From the NCBI GenBank assembly GCA_964432825.1, contig CAYSOX010000012.1, positions 1 through 30,380 on the forward strand: DNA of 30,380 nucleotides, read 5' to 3'. Shown here in pieces: positions 1 through 7,967 of this stretch. How positions within the stretch are numbered: the first letter of the stretch is position 1; every line of letters begins with the position of its first letter. Below the pieces are notes generated by a model that saw only the letters and a program-made list of their open reading frames with translations, had not been told where the DNA came from and ran no database searches. Made by a program: the position numbers and the translations under genes. Source of the stretch: UMGS1908 sp964432825. GTDB taxonomy: Bacteria; Bacillota; Clostridia; Christensenellales; UBA1242.

Positions 1-140
1 GATGTTAAAATTTAAACGAGTTAAATTTTAAGTTGCTAATCGCAACCACCACGATGTAACCCGTGGCATCTCAGTTTGAATAAACATCAGTTGCGGGGAT
101 TTATCCCTTCGGGCTGCTTGCCGACAACTTCCGATAATAT
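1..140 (-). ncRNA. Structured RNA candidate, copy A
   Basis: Read on the minus strand from about 140 down to 5, the sequence folds into consecutive hairpins. An outer helix pairs 125-129 with 89-93 (AGTTG/CAACT on the minus strand). Inside it is a 5-bp hairpin at 96-107. Next come a CCACG/CGTGG hairpin (49-66), a GTTGC/GCAAC hairpin (32-46), and a final 11-bp AT-only hairpin (5-31) that could stop transcription. There is no open reading frame. The 5' part matches the plus-strand sequence at 30329-30380: both share TATATTATCGGA, then five variable bases, then GTCGG or TCGG and an AAGC. The five variable bases stay paired in both copies, which is what a conserved RNA helix would do. The TATATT at the front may be a -10 box, but no -35 is visible. 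I cannot assign an RNA family. Confidence 0.6.
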
Positions 141-256
141 ACATATATAAACTTAAAATTTTTTGCTATAAACTTAAAAAACTTTTAACCACATCAAACC
201 AAAGTTTTTAAAACTTATTTTATCACCTAAACCTATTTAAATTCATATTTAGCAAC

Positions 257-799
257 TTATTGATGCGGAAACTCTTTCATTTTTTCGCTATCTAAAATGG
301 AGTTAAAAAACTTTAACATTTCAAGCGAAACATCTTCCAATGGCGTGTCGTTATGATAAACATAATCATACTCATAGTCATCCACTCCATCATCGGCGGA
401 ATTTCCGTAAACCATATTTTCAAGGTCATTTCTTGTAATTTTTAAAGTCACACATCTTTCGTTTATTCTTGACCTAAACTTTTCAATTTCTTTTGGTTCT
501 CTAATATGTACAAACATAACCTGATAAACATCATCTTCAACAAACCTTTTATACTCACTCAAAAGGTATGTAAGCGGATAATCATTATATTCAACCAAAA
601 GTTGCTTTAAGTCGGCTAAAAATTTACGGTCTTTCAACTCCTTTCCATTCTCCCAGCCTATAGTTCTCGCAATATCCTTCACTGGGTCAATACTAGATAC
701 ATTAAGCGAATTAAAACAATCGGAAATAACATTACAAAAAGTGTCTTTTCCAACCCCGCCTCTTCCATTTATAATAACAACAAGTTTAAATTTGTCCAT
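257..799 (-). CDS. P-loop nucleotide-kinase-like protein
   Basis: A 180-residue soluble protein. A Walker A motif lies at residues 12-20 (GRGGVGKDT) directly after a short hydrophobic beta strand, as in small nucleoside and nucleotide kinases. The GKD ending instead of GKS/T is typical of the (deoxy)nucleoside monophosphate kinase-like branch. A later strand carrying HIREPKEIEKF resembles the REP segment these kinases use near the substrate. The C-terminal part is acidic and rich in D and Y. The substrate cannot be read from the sequence. The start is supported by an AGAGGG ribosome binding site about 7 bases upstream. It stands alone, about 525 bases from the next gene. Alternative: a more general AAA/P-loop protein of unknown role. 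Confidence 0.7.
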   Translation of the reverse strand: MDKFKLVVIINGRGGVGKDTFCNVISDCFNSLNVSSIDPVKDIARTIGWENGKELKDRKFLADLKQLLVEYNDYPLTYLLSEYKRFVEDDVYQVMFVHIREPKEIEKFRSRINERCVTLKITRNDLENMVYGNSADDGVDDYEYDYVYHNDTPLEDVSLEMLKFFNSILDSEKMKEFPHQ

Positions 800-1268
800 A
801 ACAATTTATCCCTCTAAAATCAAACTTTTTCGTTTTTTAGTCTACCACACCCGCAATTAAAATTGCAACTTATTTTTACGCCCTTTTTCTAATTCGCTAT
901 AAGTTCACAAAACATTATGGTTGGCTAAAAGCACTTATATTTTACATAAATCGTTTTTACTATTTTGAATTTATACCCACCAATTAAAAATTTGTGTACT
1001 TATTCAATTAGTTGTCTCAACTTGGAATAACCTTTTTGAAAGGTTTAAATATCAATATTGTATTAATTCTTCGTATAACACTTAACCTTTTCTGATTTTA
1101 TCCTATATGCAAAATGCTTATTTTTCACCTTATTAAACATCATAAAACTTAACTGTTTATATGCCCTATATTTGCAACCATTTACCGCCCGATTAATTTA
1201 TCAAGCAGAACCTATTCCCCGAAATACACCCCAAATTTGCCCTAATTTTAAGTTTTAAAAAATCACAA
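800..1268. other. Noncoding, AT-rich, no clear feature
   Basis: About 470 bases between the kinase-like gene and the thioesterase terminator. No ORF with a ribosome binding site was seen on either strand. A short CCTTT/AAAGG hairpin near 1030-1044 is too small to interpret. The stretch should contain the promoter of the kinase-like gene, but I see no good -35/-10 pair. Confidence 0.5.
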
Positions 1269-1296
1269 AGGGCAGTTTTTTATAAAAACCACCCTC
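1268..1296 (-). terminator. Intrinsic terminator of thioesterase gene
   Basis: On the minus strand a stem AGGGTGGTTTTT/AAAAACTGCCCT (12 pairs, two G-U) has a three-base loop. It is followed after a few bases by a T-rich run. It lies about 30 bases past the thioesterase stop codon. Confidence 0.65.
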
Positions 1297-1324
1297 ATTT
1301 TAAAGTTAAATTCATAAAATAATT

Positions 1325-2074
1325 TTATCTCTTTTTCGCATCAATTTGCACCACAAAAATCACTTCATCTTTAATTTTTCCAAACACTAAAATTTTGTCA
1401 CCTTCACATTTTTTGAAAATTTCTAATTCATCGTTAAAATGTGCTTCTTTCAAAAAATGTATTTCATAATTTTGAATGAAATGGTTTTCAAAAAAATCTC
1501 GTCCTAAAACATCCAAAACAAACTTTGTATAAACACAATTATTAAGATGATTATTAATATCCAAATCTGTAAATTTAACCACTCTCTTTTCCGCCACTTC
1601 GCTTCCCGCAAAATCATCTTTTTGAACATTGGAAAATTTAATATTTAAACCTTTGCTCGAAAATTTAATTTCATTGTTTTGCAAACATTGTATTTCCACC
1701 GAACGCAAGGGTTTTCGTGTATCTTTGTTAATAATACACCAAACTGAATAGATTCTTGCGACTTCTTTTTTATTCTTCCAAACTTTATAAAACCTCTCAT
1801 TTTTTATAAGCGTTGGTTTCAAAATAAAACTATCAATATCCACCCTGTCCCCTACAGCAAAATCAAAATTTTCAAACTCAATTCTAATTTTGGATATTAC
1901 CCATGTCGCGTTATCTATTCTCATAAGATTGCCCATCCCAAGTCCCATTTTTTCAGCATGAACACCAGCAACATTTTCAATCATTTTAAAGAACTCAAAA
2001 TAAGAAAGCCTACCAAAGCAATCCACCATAGATTCCTTAACCACAAAACTTTTTCTAATACTGCCTTTTTTCAT
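1325..2074 (-). CDS. Acyl-ACP thioesterase (FatA/FatB-like, bacterial)
   Basis: A 249-residue protein with the double hot-dog layout of the acyl-ACP thioesterase family (Pfam PF01643). These enzymes hydrolyse the thioester of acyl-acyl carrier protein and release free fatty acid, ending chain elongation. The N-terminal hot-dog starts with a strand and the segment DCFGRLSYFEFFKMIENVAG. The second hot-dog carries DLDINNHLNNCVY at residues 170-182, matching the family motif with catalytic D172, N174 and H176. Length is typical of the bacterial forms. GGAGG lies about 6 bases before the ATG. It is on the same strand as the acyltransferase and glycosyltransferase upstream, but an 880-base repeat-bearing gap separates them, so it is probably its own transcription unit. 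Chain-length preference cannot be predicted here. Confidence 0.88.
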   Translation of the reverse strand: MKKGSIRKSFVVKESMVDCFGRLSYFEFFKMIENVAGVHAEKMGLGMGNLMRIDNATWVISKIRIEFENFDFAVGDRVDIDSFILKPTLIKNERFYKVWKNKKEVARIYSVWCIINKDTRKPLRSVEIQCLQNNEIKFSSKGLNIKFSNVQKDDFAGSEVAEKRVVKFTDLDINNHLNNCVYTKFVLDVLGRDFFENHFIQNYEIHFLKEAHFNDELEIFKKCEGDKILVFGKIKDEVIFVVQIDAKKR

Positions 2075-2144
2075 TATAAACCTCCACTAAAACCAAATTG
2101 TTAATCAACCAAATTTTTACTTTTATTCCCACCAATCAAGAATC

Positions 2145-2535
2145 ACTTCATCACTTATTATATAAAGTTACCCCTTACTTCTCTCGTTATCCACAAGCAA
2201 CTTTATGCCTCATTATCCGAAATCCACTTTTATACCACTTATCAATAAAAGCAACCTTTTATTTTTTCTCATTTTCTACAAAAAAACTTTCACTCCTCTC
2301 GTTATCTTAAAGCAAACTCTCACTCCTCTCATTATCCAAAACCCTCTCTTTTTCTCATTTTCACAAGTCAGCCTTGTTCCGCTCGTCATCCATAGATAAT
2401 CACGCCCCTCATTATTTGCAAGACAACTTTCATTCCGCTCGTTATCTATACTTTACTCAAAAAATATATTTTGTATCACTTATTATCTAAAATCAACTTT
2501 CATTCCGCTCGCTATCCAAGACGACCTTTATAACA
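2145..2535. repeat. Degenerate ~30-bp tandem repeat array
   Basis: About a dozen imperfect units of roughly 30 bases, with a core close to CTTTCATTCCGCTCGTTATC followed by a short A-rich linker. The best copies are near 2430, 2500 and 2290. Older copies keep mainly the CTC(A/G)TTATC part. It fills the gap between the acyltransferase and the thioesterase. Both small plus-strand ORFs here (2098-2310, 2205-2399) are products of the repeat and have no ribosome binding site. Confidence 0.7.
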
Positions 2536-2849
2536 CACCCGATTATTAGACACATTTTTTCGTACCTGAATTTACACATTTTTAAACCCGCCCAAATTTA
2601 ACTTTCTACATAATAGTAATTATACTCAATGAAAATTCATTTGTAAACAATTTTTAGTCGTACACTTTAATAATCCGCGACCAACAAAAAGTCTTTTTAC
2701 CCTTTAAAACTTATATTTCAAATTGTTTTTATTTCAAATTTTTAAAAAATATTTTTACCCCTAAATTTGCATATTTTTTCCTCATAACCAAACTATCATC
2801 AAGCCCCCAAACTCTTAAAAACCCCAAATTTTGACCCTAATTTTGATAT

Positions 2850-2893
2850 CGCAAAAATTTATAAAGGATGATTTACTAAAAAATCACCCTTTA
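2850..2893 (-). terminator. Terminator of acyltransferase gene
   Basis: On the minus strand AAAGGGTGATTT pairs with AAATCATCCTTT (one mismatch) across a short loop, followed by ATAAATTTTTG. It lies about 60 bases past the acyltransferase stop codon. Confidence 0.6.
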
Positions 2894-2952
2894 TTTCATT
2901 TAAAATTAAAATTTATTTTTTTCAAAAAATTTAAGTCAGAAAATGTGAATTT

Positions 2953-3801
2953 TTATATCGCATCTTCGTTATTGTTTATTAAATTAATAGAATCGTTTTC
3001 GTTTTCAATTTTAACATATTTTATATATTCATAATTTGAAAGTTTACTTCGCTCCAACATCTTTTCATAAATTACATCACGCAATTGTTTTTGTGCTTCA
3101 CGCGGTTTTAAGTTAGAATCGGGAAAGAATGGACCATCAATGTAAACTTCAATTTTAGGCTTTTTGAAAATCATCGGCAAAAACTTCCGCCTTTTATAAA
3201 CAGTCGTCATACAAAATGTTGGAACCCCCAAACTTACAGGATATCTAAACGAGTGGTCAACAAAATTTCTAACACCAACATAATATGGCCAAATATGTGC
3301 CTCTGGATAAATCATCAGCACCGAATTTTCGTCCACCACACGCTTCTTTATAGCCTTATAACAATTAAGCCCTGCAACCATATCACTTGCAACAGGAATA
3401 CCGCCCAGCATCTCAACCATCGTCTTAATACCTTTAATACTAACAGCATCTTCACTCACCAAAATATAAGTTCGGTGTGGCAAATTTACAATATTTGGAT
3501 GAAATGCATCGCTTGTAAATCCCGTATGATTACCATACATTATATAGCCCGTTTTTTTATACTTTTTAAGTACCTTTTTATTTTTAACTTTGGTTAAAAA
3601 TGCTATTTTGCAAAAAATCCAAACCACAGGAATGGCAATTACCCAATACAGCAAAAACTTGCCTACTTTAAAAAATAAATTGTTATTAATATATAAATAT
3701 TTACCGTCAATTCGTTTTTTCTTTTTCACATTTGTGCCAGCAAAATCATCATTAATTTCATCCGAGTATTTATAGACTTTGCAATTTTTCTTTGTGTACA
3801 T
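2953..3801 (-). CDS. Lysophospholipid acyltransferase (PlsC-like)
   Basis: A 282-residue membrane-associated protein of the PlsC/LPLAT family (Pfam PF01553), which transfers an acyl chain to 1-acyl-glycerol-3-phosphate or a related lipid at the inner membrane face. A basic N-terminus is followed by one membrane segment at about residues 47-70. The acyltransferase domain starts with NHTGFTSD (residues 91-98), equivalent to the catalytic NHxxxxD box, and YPEAHIWP (165-172) occupies the place of the FPEGTRS substrate-binding block. The spacing here is H92-x5-D98 rather than the usual H-x4-D, so this is a divergent branch. The ribosome binding site is AAAGGAT, about 8 bases before the ATG. It sits 70 bases behind a co-directional GT4 glycosyltransferase, suggesting one operon for lipid or glycolipid synthesis. 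The acceptor lipid is not known. Confidence 0.8.
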   Translation of the reverse strand: MYTKKNCKVYKYSDEINDDFAGTNVKKKKRIDGKYLYINNNLFFKVGKFLLYWVIAIPVVWIFCKIAFLTKVKNKKVLKKYKKTGYIMYGNHTGFTSDAFHPNIVNLPHRTYILVSEDAVSIKGIKTMVEMLGGIPVASDMVAGLNCYKAIKKRVVDENSVLMIYPEAHIWPYYVGVRNFVDHSFRYPVSLGVPTFCMTTVYKRRKFLPMIFKKPKIEVYIDGPFFPDSNLKPREAQKQLRDVIYEKMLERSKLSNYEYIKYVKIENENDSINLINNNEDAI

Positions 3802-3871
3802 TTTTTAATCCTTTATTTTTTAATCTAACTTAAGTTTATAATTTATTAGATAATTTTATATCTGTTCAATT

Positions 3872-5035
3872 TTAGTCGTTTACACTATTCCCCTTTTTTG
3901 CTCGCAACTCAATCGCATCTTTCAGCATTTTTTCCATATTATCCATACAATTATCTTGGTCGAACTCAGTCGCAAACCCCAAATACTCCAAACTTCTAGC
4001 CTTCTTTTCTTCGGGATGTTCTATCCAATATTCAATTTTTGCACAAAGATTTTTGCTATCTTTATTTTTAAACAAATTCTTTTCATCCAAAGCAAATGCT
4101 TTAGTTGCACATCTAGGACTATTTGCAATAACCGGAACCAACCCGCAAGCAATAGCCTCCAAACATGCTATCGCCTCAATCTCTATCTCTGCAGGATGAA
4201 CATATAAATCCGAATAATTAATGCAATCAACCATCTCTTCACGACCAAAGAATTGGAATTGTGGCATATTTGTAAGGTTCTTTTTAGAATACTCCTTCAA
4301 CTTTTCTTCCAATGGACCAGCACCTGCAAAAATCAATTGGATATCTTTTTCATATTTACTTCGCTTAACCGCATCAATCAAAACTTTATGTGACTTCTCC
4401 TTGCTATATCTTCCCGTAAATAAAATCACAAACTTATCCTTAAGTTCTTCCGGCTTAGAAACCTCTCGCTTTACAAACCTTTTATTTACCCCATTACTAA
4501 TAACATAGGCATTCGTTTTCTTTTTAACCGAACCTTCAAAAACATTTTTGATAAACTCAGTTGGATAATGCACCGCATCAACATATTTGTAAAAATGGTT
4601 ATAAAAGTTTTTATATATTAATTTCGATGCAAGTTTTGAATCTTTCAAAAAAACATGACTTGAAAGGTTTTCAGCTTGAGCATGAAAACTCGCCGTAACC
4701 GGTATATTCAACTCATTACAAATCTTAACAGCATGTCGCCCCAAACTAAATGGTATCAATATATGCACAACATCACTGCCCTCAATCGCTTTTCTTAAAA
4801 CACTTTCATCGCACTTTGCTATTGTCACACCATTTTTTGCCACATAATTATTAAACACGCCAAGATTCACTGTTGGCACTACAAAGAAATCTTCTTTGCC
4901 CTCTCTATCTTTATCCGGACAAACAATTTTAACCGTATGCCCTTTTGCTTTTAAACTCCTATAAAGGTTCATAGCAGCAACGGTAGTTCCGTTATTCTCT
5001 GCCCCTAAAACATCGCAAACCATTGTAACTTTCAT
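3872..5035 (-). CDS. GT4-family glycosyltransferase, likely glycolipid-forming
   Basis: A 387-residue retaining glycosyltransferase with the GT-B fold of CAZy family GT4. The N-terminal domain begins MKVTMVCDVLGAENNGTTVA, the glycine-rich acceptor-side loop. The C-terminal nucleotide-sugar domain shows the linker NGVNKRF (181-187), the strand VILFTGRYSKEKSHKVLIDA (203-222), and an E-x7-E motif at E285 and E293 within EIEAIACLEAIACG. Bacterial 1,2-diacylglycerol glucosyltransferases have this arrangement, and the downstream PlsC-like gene 70 bases away fits a membrane glycolipid role, but the sugar and acceptor are inferred only. GAGAGGAAG precedes the ATG by about 5 bases. An alternative is a phosphatidylinositol- or cell-wall-polymer-directed GT4. 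Confidence 0.82.
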   Translation of the reverse strand: MKVTMVCDVLGAENNGTTVAAMNLYRSLKAKGHTVKIVCPDKDREGKEDFFVVPTVNLGVFNNYVAKNGVTIAKCDESVLRKAIEGSDVVHILIPFSLGRHAVKICNELNIPVTASFHAQAENLSSHVFLKDSKLASKLIYKNFYNHFYKYVDAVHYPTEFIKNVFEGSVKKKTNAYVISNGVNKRFVKREVSKPEELKDKFVILFTGRYSKEKSHKVLIDAVKRSKYEKDIQLIFAGAGPLEEKLKEYSKKNLTNMPQFQFFGREEMVDCINYSDLYVHPAEIEIEAIACLEAIACGLVPVIANSPRCATKAFALDEKNLFKNKDSKNLCAKIEYWIEHPEEKKARSLEYLGFATEFDQDNCMDNMEKMLKDAIELRAKKGNSVND

Positions 5036-5257
5036 AAAACTTCCTCTCTTTTGTTCTTTGTACCAAATATAAAAACCAACCCGTTTAAACTAAATCCAAC
5101 ACAAATTAAAAACCTACATTTTTCTTATTAAAATTTATAATGCAAGTATAAAAGCATTAGGATAAACCTATATTGATTTTTATAGCCTTATTATATATAT
5201 AATTAAAGCAAATGTAAACCAAAATTTTATTGTTTTTCTCTCCAATTTTTAACACCA

Positions 5258-5295
5258 AAAGTAGAGTAAATTACACAACTCTACTACTCTACTTT
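5258..5295. promoter_or_regulatory. Inverted repeat, operator-like
   Basis: AAAGTAGAGT (5258-5267) is followed by two adjacent copies of its complement: ACTCTACT (5278-5285) and ACTCTACTTT (5286-5295). Either downstream copy can pair with the upstream one. It lies about 55 bases upstream of a strong plus-strand promoter. It has little T-tail on either strand, so it looks more like a protein-binding dyad than a terminator. Confidence 0.45.
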
Positions 5296-5351
5296 AAAAT
5301 AAATCCAACCAAATTTCCCAATCTCAAACGCAAGTTTACTCATAAAATTAC

Positions 5352-5379
5352 TTGACTATATGGTTTTTTATGTTATAAT
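5352..5379 (+). promoter_or_regulatory. Strong sigma-A promoter, plus strand
   Basis: TTGACT (5352-5357), a 16-base spacer, then TATAAT (5374-5379), preceded by TG to give an extended -10. The nearest plus-strand gene is the XRE/membrane regulator at 5829, so the transcript would have a leader of about 440 bases, or be a separate noncoding RNA. No ORF with a ribosome binding site occurs directly after it. Confidence 0.6.
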
Positions 5380-5584
5380 TTAAAGTGTAAAATGTAATTA
5401 AAAAATTCAAAAAGTTGATTAATAAATTGCAATAATTAAAATAAATCTATACCATTTTATTATTGATATATACCTATTAAACGCATAAAAACTAAAGGTG
5501 AAAATTTTACTATGTAAAATGCAAAATAAACACACTTAAAAACTCCTTACCACCAACAATTTTAAAATAATTATAGCACACACC

Positions 5585-5768
5585 ATTATTAGCAATTTAA
5601 AATCAAGATTAACAATCGCATCACTATTAATAATACACGGCTATCACATCAAAAAAACTCATTGTAATTAATAATGCATATCCACCACACTAAAGAATGC
5701 ACATCGCCATTAATAATGCAAATTTTTTCACAGCCAAGTAAACACATTACTATTAATAATGATACATT
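5585..5768. repeat. Phased dyad repeats upstream of XRE regulator
   Basis: ATTAATAAT occurs at 5626, 5667, 5709 and 5752, with a weaker form (ATTATTAGC) at 5585. Spacings are 41, 41, 42 and 43 bases, close to four DNA turns. The four good copies are each preceded by CAT plus four bases, giving a consensus near CATTRCYATTAATAATG whose ends CATTA and TAATG are inverted repeats. The intervening bases are unrelated. The last copy ends about 60 bases before the regulator start codon. This looks like a set of operator sites on one face of the helix, possibly for the downstream XRE protein. Confidence 0.6.
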
Positions 5769-5828
5769 ATTTAAGTTTAATCAAAAATCAACTTTTAGAC
5801 ATAGTTTAAACAATAGAGAGGTAAAAAT

Positions 5829-6434
5829 ATGGAATTGAAAAACATCATCGCCCAAAATATTACCGAACTTAGAAAGCGAGAAAAACTAACTCAAGCCGAA
5901 TTCGCCGAACGACTTAATTATACCGACAAAGCAATAAGCAAGTGGGAACGGGGCGAAAGCATTCCAAGTATTGAGGTATTAAAACAAATCGCAGATATGT
6001 TCGGCGTTAAAGTAGACTTTCTTTTACAAGTTGGCTCTTTTGAAGAAAAACAAGACCTAGTAAACCCCAAAGAAAGCACCAGCAATAAAATCACAATCAC
6101 CGCACTTGCAACCACAGTTGTTTGGTTTATTGCAACACTTATATATGTTTATGTTCAAATAAACTTAAACCAAAACTTTTGGGTTATTTTTGTTTGGGCA
6201 ATCCCCGTTTCGTGCATAGTGCTAGGAATATTCAACTATAAATGGGGTAAAAGAAAATATTTTTTGATAACCAACAGCCTATTTATTTGGACATTTCTCA
6301 CAGGATTTTTCCTAACCTTTTTAAGATACCGCATATGGCTAATATTCATAGTCGGAATCCCCGTTCAAATTTTGATTGTTTTATGGAATGGGCTAAAACC
6401 AAAAAATTCTACCCGAAACAAAACAACCAACTAG
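5829..6434 (+). CDS. XRE-family HTH regulator with four membrane segments
   Basis: A 201-residue protein joining an N-terminal Cro/CI-type helix-turn-helix (about residues 6-66, with LTQAEFAERLNYTDKAISKWERG as the HTH core) to a C-terminal membrane domain. Four hydrophobic stretches lie at about 88-110, 117-137, 144-165 and 169-187. HTH-plus-membrane proteins of this type are common in Bacillota and are thought to sense membrane or cytoplasmic signals; the signal is unknown. AGAGAGG lies about 7 bases before the ATG. It is one of only two plus-strand genes here. The phased dyads at 5585-5768 and the promoter at 5352 lie directly upstream, which suggests autoregulation, but this is not shown by the sequence. 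Confidence 0.85.
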   Translation: MELKNIIAQNITELRKREKLTQAEFAERLNYTDKAISKWERGESIPSIEVLKQIADMFGVKVDFLLQVGSFEEKQDLVNPKESTSNKITITALATTVVWFIATLIYVYVQINLNQNFWVIFVWAIPVSCIVLGIFNYKWGKRKYFLITNSLFIWTFLTGFFLTFLRYRIWLIFIVGIPVQILIVLWNGLKPKNSTRNKTTN

Positions 6435-6589
6435 TTTTAACTTAAGACAAATCACAGTAAATATATAATCAACTCTTCAATATTTTCCTTAACATCATTT
6501 TAATAAAAATTATACAATCAATTTAAAAGTGTTCAAAATTAACTATTTCTAGTTTAATTTTTGAGCATTTTTTTAAAAATAATTTTCTT

Positions 6590-6645
6590 CACATAAAAAA
6601 TGAACCATTTAAAGTTTTTAAACTTTTATGGTTCACTTTAATTTA
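6590..6645. terminator. Bidirectional terminator
   Basis: GAACCAT and ATGGTTC plus AAAGTTT/AAACTT form a long hairpin at 6601-6636. On the minus strand it is followed by TTTTTTATG, fitting the end of the WYL regulator transcript. On the plus strand it is followed by a looser T-rich stretch, so it may also end the XRE gene transcript. Confidence 0.7.
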
Positions 6646-6717
6646 TTGTTTTTACTAAAAACGAAATTAATTTAAAATTTTAATCTATTTACCTTTTAAA
6701 CTGACATCATTTATCAC

Positions 6718-7701
6718 TCACACATAACTATGTTTCAACTCTTCAATTAATTGTTTAATTTTTTCAACAACCTCATTTGGAGAAAGCACCGTCACCAATT
6801 CAGCATATTGCACCGCCCAATAAGCAATACTCTGTTCATCAGCCTTGATAAACGCAACCAAGTCATCACCCTCTTTTGCTATCGGTGTGTTTTTTCCAAA
6901 CCACTCATAAACAACACCAATAGCACGATCGCTTTTTAGTTTAATTTTTGCATGCACAATCTCTCCACCAAACATATAGATATGATCAGCAATATAAGAA
7001 TTTTCATCAAACCTACCCGATTTTTCAGCAAAACTTAAAATTTCAGCACTATCATCTTCCAGTTCCTCAACATCAACAATATTTTCGATTTTATAATTAC
7101 TCAAACTTGATTTGCCATCTTTGTTGCAAACCAAATAATATTTTGCATTATTATTCACCATAAAAAAAGGACTAACAATATGGCTTTTCCTAACTTCTAC
7201 AACCTCACCCCGCATAAATTTATACGAAATATAATCAAACTTAACCTTATGCCGTTTATCAATAGCATTATTTAAAACATCAATGTTTAAAAAATATTGC
7301 TTATTAACCCCACCTTCAACCTCAGGCTTAAACAGATGCTTATAAGCCTTTCTTTCATACCTACTTGAAAAACCCGCAAGTTTTCGCACCAGTTCGGTTA
7401 CCGCCTTACTTGGAATTGCCTTGCTTGAAAAAACTGAATCCACCAAATACACAATTTCGCTTGAATCAAACTCTCTTTCCGCTAAATAATATCCACGCTC
7501 GCCCCGAACTATATCATATCCAAAATCAATCAAAAAATCAATATTTCTAGCAATTGCCTTGCGTTCCGACTCCATTCCAAAACGCTTTTTCACCTTTTCA
7601 ATAATCGCCGTTTGGGTCAATTGATGTTCGGCATCACTATATTCTTTTAAAACATCTAAAATATATAAAATTAATAATTTTTTATTGCTCTCTAAAGCCA
7701 T
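6718..7701 (-). CDS. WYL-domain transcriptional regulator
   Basis: A 327-residue protein when started at the ATG at 7701. An N-terminal winged helix-turn-helix (about residues 8-75) is followed by a WYL domain (about 138-215) with KVKFDYISY, SPFFMVNNNAKYYLVCN and SNYKIENI. A C-terminal extension (about 225-327) resembles the WCX region of the YafY/PafBC-like family. WYL domains are ligand- or nucleic-acid-sensing modules. The reading frame can extend upstream to a TTG at 7713, but the GGAGG at 7705-7709, five bases before the ATG, lies inside that extension, so the ATG is the better start. It is flanked upstream by a 670-base repeat-bearing gap and has no operon partner. Its target genes are unknown. 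Confidence 0.85.
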   Translation of the reverse strand: MALESNKKLLILYILDVLKEYSDAEHQLTQTAIIEKVKKRFGMESERKAIARNIDFLIDFGYDIVRGERGYYLAEREFDSSEIVYLVDSVFSSKAIPSKAVTELVRKLAGFSSRYERKAYKHLFKPEVEGGVNKQYFLNIDVLNNAIDKRHKVKFDYISYKFMRGEVVEVRKSHIVSPFFMVNNNAKYYLVCNKDGKSSLSNYKIENIVDVEELEDDSAEILSFAEKSGRFDENSYIADHIYMFGGEIVHAKIKLKSDRAIGVVYEWFGKNTPIAKEGDDLVAFIKADEQSIAYWAVQYAELVTVLSPNEVVEKIKQLIEELKHSYV

Positions 7702-7967
7702 ACTCACCTCCAATCTTTTATATTACAAACTAATTTTAATTTAAATTTTTATATTAACATAATTAATCACATTTCTAATTTTCTTTAATTATACCATTAT
7801 TTTTATTTAATTTCAATATTTTAATATCGCTTACACCACATCCGTTTCAATATTTTTATATCATTTTCACTACATCTTTTTCAAATTTTTTATACCGACC
7901 TCGCAATATCTATTCCAGAATTTTAATTTCCCGCTCTTAATATAAACACTCCCTCATTTATTTTTTC

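Noticed and set aside
70..140. Cobalamin riboswitch, from CCCCGCAACTGATG on the minus strand
   Set aside because: The B12 box and the usual GGAA...GGTG context are not convincingly present, and copy B lacks the matching segment. No cobalamin-linked gene follows.
2098..2399. Two small plus-strand ORFs (70 and 64 codons)
   Set aside because: They are frames through the degenerate 30-bp repeat, without ribosome binding sites.
5585..5768. CRISPR-like array (regular repeats with unique spacers)
   Set aside because: Repeats are only about 17 bases and vary in every copy, and no cas gene is present. Helical phasing of operators fits better.
7702..7713. TTG start giving four extra residues on the WYL regulator
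   Set aside because: The GGAGG ribosome binding site would lie inside the coding region; the ATG at 7701 is correctly spaced from it.
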